A stretch of 64,000 nucleotides of DNA from Halococcus sediminicola (GCF_000755245.1 NZ_BBMP01000022.1:186001-250000); one strand, 5' to 3'; counted from the first letter of the stretch, positions 1-8,842 are shown. Notes: generated by a model from the letters alone, not told the origin. Program-made: numbers and translations.

Positions 1-244
1 AGGCGGGTGCGACGCGCCACGTCGTCGCGCTGGTGTACGACCAGCGCTCGATGTCGAGGTCGACCGCCGACTCCGCGAGTTTGTGCATCAGCGCACCGAT
101 TTCCTTGGGCGAGAGACCGACTTCGTCGGCGATGAACTTGCTCTTGAAGTAGAGTTCGCCGTCGGCCGCGTTGCGCTGCAGATAGGCCTTCAGTCGCTGC
201 TCTTTGGTGTTCGCGTCGACGCCGGCGGGCTGGGTCGTGCTCAT
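1..244 (-). CDS. Small haloarchaeal wHTH-like protein (probably DUF7123), 3' end cut by window edge
   Basis: The first 81 codons are visible and the stop lies beyond the left edge. The protein is hydrophilic, and the central part (FIADEVGLSPKEIGALMHKL) reads as a helix-turn-helix in which a recognition helix follows 'GLSPKEIG'. This matches my memory of the short conserved haloarchaeal DUF7123 family, which has no assigned reaction. ATG at 244 was chosen because a TATA-like element (minus-strand GTATAATAC) lies about 35 bases upstream. A DNA-binding role is inferred from the fold only. Confidence 0.75.
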   Translation of the reverse strand, partial: MSTTQPAGVDANTKEQRLKAYLQRNAADGELYFKSKFIADEVGLSPKEIGALMHKLAESAVDLDIERWSYTSATTWRVAPA

Positions 245-274
245 TGTGACCTCACTCGCCCATCGAGCTACCAT

Positions 275-284
275 GTATTATACC
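275..284 (-). promoter_or_regulatory. TATA-like element of the gene ending at 244
   Basis: On the minus strand the bases read TAATACATGG preceded by GTA, an archaeal TATA-box match centred about 35 bases before the ATG at 244. That spacing suggests a very short leader. The rest of 245-502 is comparatively AT-rich and holds no convincing gene. Confidence 0.5.
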
Positions 285-502
285 CGACAGATGCTTCGGA
301 TGAATTCGGCGCTTTTCAGATTCGAAGCCCTCGTCGAGGACGTTTCACGACGCTTCGAGAAGTCGTTAGACGTTTCATACGGCTCGCAGCATCCGTCGAT
401 CGGGAAAACCCACTCGATCGCCGAGAGCCGTGCACGCATCGTCCGGAGATATTATTTCGAGTTCCCACATTTGAAATTATTTCGGTTGTGCGGACGAGCC
501 GC

Positions 503-1324
503 TCACGCGCGGTCGTGGACCCAGAACTCCTCGTCGCTCGTGCGCTCCTTTTTGAATATCGGGACCTCCTCCTTGAGCCGGTCGATGCCGTCCGCCACGG
601 TCGAAAACGCCTCGCGGCGGTGGCCCGCGAGCACCACGACGAAGACGATGTCCTCGCCGGCCTCGATGCGCCCCACCCGGTGATGGGTGAGCACGGCGTG
701 GACGCCCTCGCGCGCCTCCAGTTCGGTTTCGAGTGCCCGCAACCGCTCGTCGGCGACTTCCCGGTAGGTCTCGAATTCGAGCGCCTCGGTCGGGGTGTCG
801 TCGGGCGCGTCCTTCGCGCGGACGCGCCCGGTGAAGGTGGCGATCGCACCAGCACGGTCGGCGTTCGACGATTGCTTCAGCTCGCTGACGAGCGATTCGA
901 GCGTCACGCGCGGTTCGAGATCGTCGATTGCCGTACAGAGCGCGTCGATGTCGATACCCTCGGCGTCGGGGGCCGCTGTGAGTTCGGGACCGGCGTGTTC
1001 GCGCCCGTCGAGGACCACGGTCGGCAGCCCGTGGTTCGAAAACCCTTCGACGAGGGCGTAGTCGTGTTCGGGAGCGAGGTCGTCAAGGAGATCGGACAGC
1101 GAGCGTTCCGCGCCGGTGGCGAACCAGCCCTCGTCGCTCAATCCATAGGTGACGCGCGCACCGGCCGCGCGGTGGCGGGCGGTGTCCTTCCCCTCGGTAT
1201 CGATGTCGGGCGCGTGATCGAGGTGTTTGACGGTGGCGACCGCCCCATCCAGCCGTTCGACGAGGCGCTCGACGAGCGTCGTCTTCCCCGTATCTGAGGG
1301 GCCGACGACGGCGACAGTTTTCAT
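503..1324 (-). CDS. moaE: MobB-MoaE fusion: molybdopterin guanine dinucleotide GTPase domain plus molybdopterin synthase large subunit
   Basis: This 273-residue protein joins two molybdenum-cofactor domains. Residues 1-130 are MobB-like, with a P-loop GPSDTGKTTL near residue 8 and the typical 'ATVKH' strand. Residues 150-273 are MoaE, with the conserved HHRVG segment and a C-terminal 'EEVPIFKKE' segment whose lysines match the MoaE active site. MoaE converts cyclic pyranopterin monophosphate to molybdopterin with a thiocarboxylated MoaD/SAMP partner. MobB assists attachment of GMP. The ATG at 1324 directly precedes the P-loop strand (MKTVAVVG), so the longer upstream reading is rejected. The gene is divergent from pyrH. 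Haloarchaeal MoaE with an N-terminal MobB domain is known from related genomes. Confidence 0.93.
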   Translation of the reverse strand: MKTVAVVGPSDTGKTTLVERLVERLDGAVATVKHLDHAPDIDTEGKDTARHRAAGARVTYGLSDEGWFATGAERSLSDLLDDLAPEHDYALVEGFSNHGLPTVVLDGREHAGPELTAAPDAEGIDIDALCTAIDDLEPRVTLESLVSELKQSSNADRAGAIATFTGRVRAKDAPDDTPTEALEFETYREVADERLRALETELEAREGVHAVLTHHRVGRIEAGEDIVFVVVLAGHRREAFSTVADGIDRLKEEVPIFKKERTSDEEFWVHDRA

Positions 1325-1374
1325 GGTCGGAGAACGGTCGGCGGTCGCTTGTACCCTTCGCCGGTGTTGACAAC

Positions 1375-1380
1375 CCTTAA
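1375..1380 (+). promoter_or_regulatory. TATA-like element of pyrH
   Basis: The hexamer CTTAAG, within ACCCTTAAGAGCG, lies 26-31 bases before the pyrH ATG at 1406. This is the position expected for a leaderless archaeal transcript, and it supports the internal ATG as the true start. Confidence 0.5.
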
Positions 1381-1405
1381 GAGCGCGTCCGGGCAACCGC
1401 CGGCA

Positions 1406-2122
1406 ATGAAAATCATCGTCTCCCTCGGCGGGAGCGTGCTCGCGCCCAGAGACCCCGAACGCGTGGGCGCACACGCGACCATCATCGAGGGACTCGCCGA
1501 AGAGGGTCATACCGCAGGCGCGGTCGTCGGCGGCGGAACAGTCGCGAGGGAGTACATCCACACCGCGCGCGAACTCGGTGCGAACGAGATCGAACTCGAC
1601 CAGTTGGGCGTCGACACCACCCGGCTCAACGCCCGCCTGCTCATCGCGGCGCTCTCGGAACGAGCGGCGACCCGACCGTCGAGAAACTACGAGGACGCAG
1701 GGGCGGCCCTACGCCGGGGCGAAATCGCCGTCATGGGTGGCGTCGCACCGGGCCAGACGACCGACGCGGTGAGCGCGGCGCTCGCCGAATACGTCAACGC
1801 CGACCTGCTGGTGTACGCGACCAGTGTCCCCGGCGTCTTCAGCGCCGACCCGGCCGAAAACCCGGACGCGCAGCGTTTCGAGTCCCTCTCGGCCGCCGAA
1901 CTCGTCGACGTCATCGCCGACATCGAGATGACCGCCGGTTCCTCCGCCCCAGTGGACCTGCTCGCGGCGAAGATCATCGAGCGCTCGGGCGTTCGGACCG
2001 TGGTACTCGACGGCACCGACCCCGAACGTATCGAGCGCGTCGTCAACACCGGCGAGCACGAGGGGACGGACATCATCCCAGCAGAAAGCGACGAACCGAC
2101 CTACTGGGCGATGGATGACTGA
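1406..2122 (+). CDS. pyrH: UMP kinase (archaeal type)
   Basis: This 238-residue amino acid kinase family protein phosphorylates UMP to UDP with ATP in pyrimidine nucleotide synthesis. It starts with KIIVSLGGSVL, the phosphate-binding glycine loop. It contains GGGTVAREYI near residue 43, the nucleotide-binding 'YATSVPGVFSADP' near residue 135 and 'MTAGSSAPVDLLAAKII' near residue 175, all characteristic of archaeal PyrH. Length fits the archaeal family (about 230). A TATA-like element 28 bases upstream supports the ATG at 1406 over an earlier in-frame start. Its last 8 bases overlap the start of lysS, so the two are probably cotranscribed. Confidence 0.97.
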   Translation: MKIIVSLGGSVLAPRDPERVGAHATIIEGLAEEGHTAGAVVGGGTVAREYIHTARELGANEIELDQLGVDTTRLNARLLIAALSERAATRPSRNYEDAGAALRRGEIAVMGGVAPGQTTDAVSAALAEYVNADLLVYATSVPGVFSADPAENPDAQRFESLSAAELVDVIADIEMTAGSSAPVDLLAAKIIERSGVRTVVLDGTDPERIERVVNTGEHEGTDIIPAESDEPTYWAMDD

Positions 2123-3782
2123 GGACCCCTACACGCTCGGCGAGGACGGTCACCACGCCTTCTGGGCCGACGAGGTCGCAGACCGCATCGAATCGCGTCG
2201 TGACCGAATCGACGCCGAGGGACCGATAGTCATCAAGGGCGGCGTCTCGCCGTCGGGCGTGCCACATCTCGGTCACGCGAACGAACTCATGCGCGGGTAT
2301 TTCGTCGCCGAGGTGCTTCGTGGACGGGGCCACGATGTCGAGCAGGTGTTCACGAGCGACGACCGCGACCCCCTGCGGAAGATACCACGAACGCTCGCCG
2401 ACCGCGAGTGGCGGGTGATGGACCTCGGTGACGTGCCGAATCCGGGCGTTCTGGGGCGCAACCTCGGCAAACCGCTGACGGACATCCCCGATCCCTTCGA
2501 GTGCTGTGAGTCCTTCGGCGACCACCAGACGCGTCTTTTGCGATCGATGACCGAGCAGTTGGGCATCGACGTCGAGATCCGTTCGACCACCTCGCTGTAC
2601 GAAACGGGCGCGTTCGACGACGTAACGCGCGAACTGCTCGCAAAGCGCGAGCGCGCTCACGAACTCCTCGGCGAGTATCAGGCCTCGGTGCGCGACGCCG
2701 AGGAATACGTCCCGTTCAATCCCATCTGTGCCGAGTGTGGGAAACTCACCGAGACCGTGACGGCCGTCGAGGAAGGGGAAGTAGAGTATCGCTGTACCGA
2801 CTTCGAGGCGGGCAATCGGGTCATCGAGGGCTGTGGCCACGAGGGAACGGCGACCATCCGCGAGGGGAAGTTGCCGTGGCGCTTCGAGTGGCCCGCCCAG
2901 TGGCGAGTTCTGAACGTCGACTTCGAACCCTTCGGCAAGGACCACGCCGAGGGGTCGTGGCCGAGCGGCGAGGCAATCACACGGGAATTGCTCGATTTCG
3001 AGCCGCCGACGCCGATGGTTTACGAGTGGTTCACACTCAATGGCGAGCCGCTGTCCTCGTCGTCGGGCCACGTCGTCACGGTCGCCGAGATACTGGAACT
3101 GCTCGAACGCGAAGTCCTGCACTACTACTTCACGAAGAATCCGGCGAAAGCACGTGATTTCGACGTTTCGCGACTCGACCAGCTCGTCGACGAGTTCGAC
3201 CGTTTCGAGGGACTCGCGTTCGGCGAGTCCGTCATTGGTGACGAGGAGAAGATCGAGGAGGAACGGGCGCGTACCGAACGTGTCTATCCGCTCGTCGTCG
3301 ATGAAATGCCCGACGAGCGGCCAATCCGACTTCCTTACACCTTTGCCGCCGTGCTCGGCATGACCGACGACCGCGAACTCCGTGAGGGGATGGCCCGGCG
3401 TGAAAACCACATCCCGGACGAGGCACCCGAAGCGGCCGTCGGGAGCGCGCTCGACCGGGTGAATCGCGCTCGACAGTGGGCCGAGCGGGTTGACAACGCC
3501 TACAACTACCGCCTCGCAACCGACCGCCCCGCCGTGGATCTCGACAGCGATACCGAGAACGCGCTCGACGAACTGGCCGACTTCGTCGCGGCGGGCCACG
3601 CGGGCGAGGCGATCCAGAGCGAGATCTTCGAGACCGCACGCGACCACGACCTCTCTCCCGGCGACCTCTTTTCGGCTGGCTACCGGCTCTTTTTCGACAC
3701 CGAGCAGGGGCCGAAGCTCGGGCCATTTTTAGCCGAACTCGACCGGGAGTTCGTCGTGCGACGGCTCCGCCGCGAGGGGTAG
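2115..3782 (+). CDS. lysS: Lysyl-tRNA synthetase, class I
   Basis: This 555-residue protein charges tRNA-Lys. It is the class I form typical of Euryarchaeota, unrelated to the class II enzyme of most bacteria. The HIGH signature appears as HLGHANE at residue 51 after GGVSPSGVP. A cysteine-rich insertion (CAEC ... CTDF ... CGHEG) lies near residues 206-245. The KMSKS loop is represented by LSSSSGH near residue 313 and lacks both lysines of the consensus. The C-terminal half is the helical anticodon-binding domain. The gene overlaps pyrH by 8 bases (ATGACTGA). Confidence 0.96.
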   Translation: MTEDPYTLGEDGHHAFWADEVADRIESRRDRIDAEGPIVIKGGVSPSGVPHLGHANELMRGYFVAEVLRGRGHDVEQVFTSDDRDPLRKIPRTLADREWRVMDLGDVPNPGVLGRNLGKPLTDIPDPFECCESFGDHQTRLLRSMTEQLGIDVEIRSTTSLYETGAFDDVTRELLAKRERAHELLGEYQASVRDAEEYVPFNPICAECGKLTETVTAVEEGEVEYRCTDFEAGNRVIEGCGHEGTATIREGKLPWRFEWPAQWRVLNVDFEPFGKDHAEGSWPSGEAITRELLDFEPPTPMVYEWFTLNGEPLSSSSGHVVTVAEILELLEREVLHYYFTKNPAKARDFDVSRLDQLVDEFDRFEGLAFGESVIGDEEKIEEERARTERVYPLVVDEMPDERPIRLPYTFAAVLGMTDDRELREGMARRENHIPDEAPEAAVGSALDRVNRARQWAERVDNAYNYRLATDRPAVDLDSDTENALDELADFVAAGHAGEAIQSEIFETARDHDLSPGDLFSAGYRLFFDTEQGPKLGPFLAELDREFVVRRLRREG

Positions 3783-3836
3783 CTGGCGAGCGAGCGGAAC
3801 CAAACCCTCATGACTGCCCATCGCTGAAATCGGTCA

Positions 3837-5603
3837 ATGGCGAGCACGCTGCTGTGGGTTCTCGCGGGAGTGCTCCTCTACAGCGTCGTGGCGACGGCGC
3901 TGTCGGCACAGGGGTTGCTCCCCGAGTGGGTGCGGGTCTCCGGACCCATCACGACGCTGCACACCGAACGCGGCAAGGCCGTCCTCGACCGACTCGCGCG
4001 CCCGAAACGGTTCTGGCGGGCGTGGGCGAACGTAGGAGTAGGCATTACACTCGTCGTGATGGTCGGCTCGTTCGTGCTCGTGATCTTCAGTGCCGTCACG
4101 ATACTCGACCGGCCTTCATCGACGGTCATCACCGAGCCACAGGACGCCCTCGTCATCCCCGGCGTGAACCAGTTCCTGCCCCTCTCGGTCGCGCCGGAGA
4201 TCGTCCTCGGCCTCTTGGTCGGACTGGTCGTCCACGAGGGCGGCCACGGGCTGCTCTGTCGCGTCGAGGACATCAGTATTGCCTCGATGGGACTCGCGCT
4301 CATCACCCTGATTCCGATGGGTGCGTTCGTCGAACCCGACGAGGAAGAACAGCGAACGGCCGAACGCGGCGCACAGACGCGGATGTTCGCCGCCGGCGTC
4401 ACGAACAACTTCGCCATCACGGTGGTGGCCTTCGCGCTGCTGTTCGGCCCGGTCGTCGGATCGATCGCGGTTACGCCGGGCGTTCCCGTCGGTGGGGCGT
4501 TGCCGGGCACGCCAGCAGCGCAAGCGGGCATCGGCGAGGGGAGCGTCATCACGGGCGTCGCGGGCCAGAACGTGACGAACGAGAGCGATCTCGACGGCGC
4601 GCTCGCCGACGCGAGTCGAACAGTAAGGGTCTCGTTGTCCGACGGCACGACGACGACTGTCGAGCGCTCGCCGGTCGTCACGGGTGCCGTCCAGAACGGC
4701 CCCACCGGACTCGGCACGGGCGCGACCATCGCGGCGGTCAACGGCTCCCCGGTGGCGACCGAGAGCGGGTTCGAAGCGGCGCTCGAAAACCACACCGTAG
4801 CGACGCTCCGAACCGAGAACGGCTCGACGACCGCACCGATGGGAGCCTACGCGAGTCGAGTCACGCCCGACGGCCCGCTGGCGAACGCGACCGGACAGGC
4901 CGGCCAGCCGGTGGTCGTCACGCGCTTCGCCGGCGAGCGGACCACGAACACCTCGGCGCTTTCGGCTGCGCTCTCGGAGACGAATCCCGGCGACGAGGTG
5001 CAAGTCGAGGCGTTCGTCGACGGCGAGCGCACGACCACGCGCGTGACCCTCGGCGAGAACCCCCAGACGGGGAGCGGGCTGGTCGGCGTGACCGGTCTCC
5101 AGCAGGGTACCACGGGCATCGTCGTCGACGATTTCGGCATCGACGCCTACCCCGCGGCCGGCTATCTCGCGGCGCTCGGCGGTAGTGGCGGAGCGGGCGG
5201 CGGTGGCTCGGCGCTGTTCGGTGTTCTCGCCGTGCTCACGCTGCCGTTCGCGAGCGTCGCCGTGCCGGGCGCGAGCTACAACTTCGCCGGCTTCGTCGGC
5301 TCGAATCTGGGATATTATACCGTCACCGGTCCTCTGGAGTTCCTCGGTGGCGGCGTGTTCGTGCTGGCGAACGTGCTCTTCTGGGTCGGCTGGGTCAACC
5401 TCAATCTCGGCTTCTTCAACTGCATCCCGGCCTTCCCGCTCGACGGCGGCCACATCCTCCGGACGAGCACCGAAGCCGTCGTCTCGCGCCTGCCCGTGGG
5501 CAGCCGTCGGTCGCTCACCGGTGCGGTCACGACCGCGGTGAGCCTGACGATGCTCGCGGCGCTCGTGTTGATGGTCTTTGGTCCATCGCTGCTGTCGGGC
5601 TAG
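3837..5603 (+). CDS. Site-2 protease family (M50) intramembrane metalloprotease with PDZ-like insert
   Basis: This 588-residue polytopic membrane protein carries the zinc-binding HEGGH (a HExxH variant) at residue 133 and the second M50 motif FPLDGGH near residue 533. These are the hallmarks of S2P/RseP proteases, which cut transmembrane substrates. Membrane segments occur at residues 1-22, 65-95, 115-135 and 175-205, then at least three near the C-terminus. Between them lies a long soluble insert (residues about 210-430) with repeated 'G..VITGVAGQNVTNESDLDGAL' style units, read here as PDZ-like domains. The substrate is unknown. No obvious anti-sigma partner exists in archaea. Confidence 0.9.
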   Translation: MASTLLWVLAGVLLYSVVATALSAQGLLPEWVRVSGPITTLHTERGKAVLDRLARPKRFWRAWANVGVGITLVVMVGSFVLVIFSAVTILDRPSSTVITEPQDALVIPGVNQFLPLSVAPEIVLGLLVGLVVHEGGHGLLCRVEDISIASMGLALITLIPMGAFVEPDEEEQRTAERGAQTRMFAAGVTNNFAITVVAFALLFGPVVGSIAVTPGVPVGGALPGTPAAQAGIGEGSVITGVAGQNVTNESDLDGALADASRTVRVSLSDGTTTTVERSPVVTGAVQNGPTGLGTGATIAAVNGSPVATESGFEAALENHTVATLRTENGSTTAPMGAYASRVTPDGPLANATGQAGQPVVVTRFAGERTTNTSALSAALSETNPGDEVQVEAFVDGERTTTRVTLGENPQTGSGLVGVTGLQQGTTGIVVDDFGIDAYPAAGYLAALGGSGGAGGGGSALFGVLAVLTLPFASVAVPGASYNFAGFVGSNLGYYTVTGPLEFLGGGVFVLANVLFWVGWVNLNLGFFNCIPAFPLDGGHILRTSTEAVVSRLPVGSRRSLTGAVTTAVSLTMLAALVLMVFGPSLLSG

Positions 5604-5648
5604 TATCCCGAAGAGCGGCGAGATGGCCGAACGCGGCTTCGGAGACCC

Positions 5649-7010
5649 TTATCGAACCGGGGAAGCGATCGAACGGCTCGGCGAGTCGATCCGCGCCGAT
5701 CGGGCGTTCGACCGGGGTTTGGCCTGCTGGTAATCGACGAACTCGACCTCGACGGTGACCGGCCGCGTGGTGTCGCGGGCGATGTGACGCTGGATCGTCC
5801 GCGCGAGGGCACCGTAGTTGCGCTCGGTGGTCCGCCCGACGGTGACCGAAACCGTGTCGTCACCGCCGACGCGCGGGACGAGCTGTGCGCCGTAGGTGGC
5901 CTGTGAATCGATGAGTTCGAGCTCGGCGTAGCGCTGCTGGGTCAGCACTTCCTCGGTGTTGTGGTTGACCGTCTCGACGAACACCAGGTACTGATAGGTG
6001 CTCGCGAGCGCGCCGACGAGGGCGACGAGCACGACGACCGCCACGACGGCGTAGCCGATCGTACTGAGAGAGATAGCGACGTGATCGCGAAAGCGCGTCG
6101 ATGGAGTGGCACGATAGCCGAAAAGCGTGAGCGCGATGTACGCGGAGACGTTGATGAGCAGCAGGTTCATCAGGAGGAGGACGAGCGCACCGATGGCGAG
6201 GACGGGTTCGCGCCAGACGATGCCGAGGCCGACCGCGGCGGCCGCCGGGACGACGGCCGCCGCGACCGCGACGCCCGCGAGCGAGACATCGAGGTCGGTC
6301 GCGAGCGCGAGCGCGCCCGCCGCACCGGCGAAGATCGCGATCACGTAGGTCAGCACGATCGGGATCGAGAAGGCGCTCACCTGCGTGATGTTCTCGATCG
6401 CGAGGTTCGGCGGCACGAGGTAGCCGCGTCTGAAGACGAACGCGGCGGCGGTCGCGCTGGCGATGGCGATCGTCAGCCCCATGAGTTGAGACTTGAAGCT
6501 ATCGAGGATGGACTCGTAGTCGCCGATGACCGCGCCGACGCTCGCCGACAGTGACGAGCCCGCGAACGGCGAGAGCACCATCGAGCCGACGATGACGATG
6601 GCGGAGTTGAGGATCAGCCCGGCGGCGGCGACGATGGCGCTGACCGCCGCGAGCACGACGAACATCGGCCGGCCGGGCGTCACTTCGCGGGCGTTCGCCC
6701 GCAGCGTCGCGTGTGAGAGTCCGACCTCGTCGTCGGGACCCTGCGTGTACTGGCTTTCGAGTTCGTCGAAGGTGGGTGTCGTGGCCGACTGAATATCGGT
6801 GATGATCGTGAACGCGTCGTCTTCGAGTCCGACCTCGTGGAGGCGTTCCATGACTTTCTCGACGGCCCCGTCCGGGAGGGGAAAGTACAAGATCATGCCG
6901 TCGCTGTCGCCGCGCTCGTCGGCGGCGACGTGCTCGATGTTCTCCTCGTCGAGCGTGTCGAGCACGTCCTGGCGCATGTCGGCGCGAACGCGCGTCTGTA
7001 CGAGTCGCAC
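5649..7010 (-). CDS. DUF389 (TIGR00341) family membrane protein
   Basis: This 453-residue protein has a soluble N-terminal region of about 110 residues (MRLVQTRV..., ferredoxin-like pattern). A membrane core of about six segments follows (residues about 120-330) with conserved small-residue stretches 'NSAIVIVGSMVLSPF' and 'AAAVVPAAAAVGLG'. A soluble tail completes it. The pattern matches the DUF389/TIGR00341 family, whose transport or sensor role is unproven. The start is a GTG at 7010. A TTCTTTAGG element about 27 bases upstream supports it. The C-terminal about 20 residues are basic, unlike the rest. Confidence 0.85.
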   Translation of the reverse strand: MRLVQTRVRADMRQDVLDTLDEENIEHVAADERGDSDGMILYFPLPDGAVEKVMERLHEVGLEDDAFTIITDIQSATTPTFDELESQYTQGPDDEVGLSHATLRANAREVTPGRPMFVVLAAVSAIVAAAGLILNSAIVIVGSMVLSPFAGSSLSASVGAVIGDYESILDSFKSQLMGLTIAIASATAAAFVFRRGYLVPPNLAIENITQVSAFSIPIVLTYVIAIFAGAAGALALATDLDVSLAGVAVAAAVVPAAAAVGLGIVWREPVLAIGALVLLLMNLLLINVSAYIALTLFGYRATPSTRFRDHVAISLSTIGYAVVAVVVLVALVGALASTYQYLVFVETVNHNTEEVLTQQRYAELELIDSQATYGAQLVPRVGGDDTVSVTVGRTTERNYGALARTIQRHIARDTTRPVTVEVEFVDYQQAKPRSNARSARIDSPSRSIASPVR

Positions 7011-7059
7011 GGCTCTGCTTTCGCCATCCCCCTAAAGAAGGCTCCGCCTTTGCCTGCAA

Positions 7060-7096
7060 GGCGGGGGGTTTTCACTCCCGCCGCCTCAGACGGCGT
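7060..7096. repeat. Two adjacent hairpin-forming inverted repeats before the HPP gene
   Basis: GGCGGG at 7060-7065 can pair with CCCGCC about ten bases further on, and a second hairpin (GCCG ... CGGC) follows immediately up to the HPP start codon. The G-run and T-run between the arms resemble a terminator or the end of a decayed mobile element. No function can be assigned. Confidence 0.4.
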
Positions 7097-7693
7097 ATGT
7101 CCATTCTCGAATCCGTCGAACGGGCGATACCGGACCGCTTCGAGCGCGTCGAGCGGGCCGCCGTCGAACTGTTCGAACCCGTCGAGCAGCGCCCGACGAC
7201 CGCCGACGCGCTCCGAACCACGACGCGGGTCTGTAGCCTGCTGGTCGCGCTCGCGGCTATCGCGTGGGTCAGCGGCTACCCCTACCTCTTCCCGAGTCTG
7301 GGGCCGTCGGCGTACGCGCTCGCCGTGAGTCCCTCCGCGGCGACCAGCCAACCCCAACGGGTCTTCGGCGCACACCTCTTCGGCGTCGTCGGCGGTCTCG
7401 TCGCCTACCACCTGCTCGCCAGCGGGCTGACGGTCACGAAACTCCCGCCGGCGTTCTCGCTCGATGCCGCCCGACTCGCCGCGAGCGCACTCCTCTCGCT
7501 CGGGTTGACGAGTTTCGCCATGCTGACGACCGACCTCCGGCACGCGCCGGCGTGTGCGACGACGCTCATCGTCGCGCTCGGCCTGCTCACGACGGTCCCG
7601 CAGGCCGCCATCATCCTCTCGGCGGTGCTCGTGCTCTCGGCGACCGACCGTCTCTTTCCGGGGTTCGGCGGCATCGAGGACCCGCCGCGATAA
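7097..7693 (+). CDS. HPP family membrane protein
   Basis: This 198-residue protein has a short acidic N-terminus and then about four membrane segments from residue 45 on. The segment YLFPSLGPSAYALAV near residue 70 carries the conserved GPSA motif of the HPP family, and the GAHLFGVVGGLVAYHLL helix follows. HPP proteins are putative integral membrane transporters, one member being linked to chloroplast nitrite uptake in plants. A formate/nitrite-type channel lies two genes downstream on the other strand, which fits an anion-transport neighbourhood, but no substrate is shown. Confidence 0.85.
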   Translation: MSILESVERAIPDRFERVERAAVELFEPVEQRPTTADALRTTTRVCSLLVALAAIAWVSGYPYLFPSLGPSAYALAVSPSAATSQPQRVFGAHLFGVVGGLVAYHLLASGLTVTKLPPAFSLDAARLAASALLSLGLTSFAMLTTDLRHAPACATTLIVALGLLTTVPQAAIILSAVLVLSATDRLFPGFGGIEDPPR

Positions 7694-7716
7694 CCTCATC
7701 GAAACCCTCGGCGCGC

Positions 7717-7872
7717 TCAGCCACGTCCCCGCCGACGCCGCAACCCGCCGAGCACCGACGGATGGTGTCGTCCGCGCCGCGTCCGTTTGCCGTCGGTCCC
7801 ACAGAGCGGACATCGTCCCCGTTCGGCCTTGTAGTATCCCGAACAGACGCTACAGCGCTCGATATGAGCCAT
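7717..7872 (-). CDS. 51-residue two-CxxC zinc-finger protein
   Basis: A short reading frame begins ATG GCT CAT at 7872 and ends TGA at 7717. The protein has CSVC at residues 7-10 and CPLCG at residues 21-25, the paired knuckles of the small CPxCG-related zinc-finger proteins abundant in haloarchaea. An arginine-rich tail follows. A TATA-like CTTATGAC sits near position -40 and the start is very near the likely promoter. The gene is convergent with the HPP gene, with a 23-base gap. Function is unknown; some relatives in Haloferax affect biofilm and swarming. Confidence 0.72.
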   Translation of the reverse strand: MAHIERCSVCSGYYKAERGRCPLCGTDGKRTRRGRHHPSVLGGLRRRRGRG

Positions 7873-7978
7873 GGCAACTAGAAACATCGTTGTGGAGCGT
7901 CATAAGACACGTGGGAGATCACCGTTTCGACCGATGAAAGCAACCCTTCGGCCGGTCGGCAATCGACAGTGGGGGGTC

Positions 7979-8842
7979 TCAGCCCTCGCCGAGACTCTCG
8001 GCGTCGACGTCGACGTCCTCGGGGTCGCCGGCCTTGATCGCCTGGCCGTAGTTGAGCAGCGCGACGAACACCGTGCCGCCGGCGGCGTTGCCGAGTGTCG
8101 TCCAGACGAGCACGGTGAGAAATTCCGCGACGGTCACGCCGTGGCCCATGAACAGCGCCGCGAGCAGTTCGGTCGTTCCCAGCAGTGCGTGATGGAACGG
8201 CGCGAAACCGATGACGCCGGTGATGAGCCAGATCAGGAGGACCTGCCCGACCGTATCGCGGCCGGCGGCGACGAGCCACGTCACCAACCCCATCAGCCAA
8301 CCAGCGATGACGCCGCTCGAAAGGACCACCCACCACGGCAGTCCCAGGAGCGCGTCGGCGAGCGACCCGGCCGCCGCCGGCGTCAGGATCTCCAATGGGG
8401 GACCGATGAACGCCATGAACCCGGCGAACACCGCACAGCCGACGAGGTTGCCCACGAGCACCACGCCCCAGAGTTCGCCGAGTTCGGCGAGGGAGGCGCG
8501 GCGGTCGATGACCGGCAGCACGCCGAGGGTGGTGTGGGCGGTGAACAGTTCGGTCTGACCGATGACGACGATGACGAATCCGACGGTCGAGACGCTTGCG
8601 AGGACGAACCGTTCGATTAGCGGCGAGGAAAATCCCGGCGCAAAGGTCAATACCATACCCATGAGCAGCGCGCCGAAACTCACGTTGAGACCCGCCGCGA
8701 TGGCCGAGATGAACAGTCCACTCGGGGGCCGACGGATCTGCTTGAGTGCATTTTCGAGTTCGCGGCCGAGGATCTGCTGGGCGGCCAGCGGCGGTTCGGG
8801 CGTGCTCCGGGTGGTCTCGTTCGAGTCGGACTCCCGACTCAT
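7979..8842 (-). CDS. Formate/nitrite transporter (FNT) family channel
   Basis: This 287-residue membrane protein has six hydrophobic segments and FNT features: a first helix region 'GLFISAIAAGLNVSFGALLMG', the loop 'IGQTELFTAHT' near residue 100 and a second repeat 'TGVIGFAPFHHALLG'. FNT pentamers pass small monovalent anions such as formate, nitrite, hydrosulfide or chloride. Substrate cannot be assigned here. A GTG 39 bases earlier (8881) is an alternative start; the ATG at 8842 gives a normal hydrophilic N-terminus. The C-terminal tail is strongly acidic. It may form a unit with the unknown membrane protein just upstream on the same strand. Confidence 0.88.
   Translation of the reverse strand: MSRESDSNETTRSTPEPPLAAQQILGRELENALKQIRRPPSGLFISAIAAGLNVSFGALLMGMVLTFAPGFSSPLIERFVLASVSTVGFVIVVIGQTELFTAHTTLGVLPVIDRRASLAELGELWGVVLVGNLVGCAVFAGFMAFIGPPLEILTPAAAGSLADALLGLPWWVVLSSGVIAGWLMGLVTWLVAAGRDTVGQVLLIWLITGVIGFAPFHHALLGTTELLAALFMGHGVTVAEFLTVLVWTTLGNAAGGTVFVALLNYGQAIKAGDPEDVDVDAESLGEG

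Noticed and set aside
83-1297. Long plus-strand frame opposite the MobB-MoaE gene
   Set aside because: The minus-strand frame has clear P-loop and MoaE motifs; the plus frame is the GC-rich antisense shadow with no family signature.
2073-3647. Long minus-strand frame opposite lysS
   Set aside because: lysS is certain from its synthetase motifs; the opposite frame has the composition of a reversed acidic gene.
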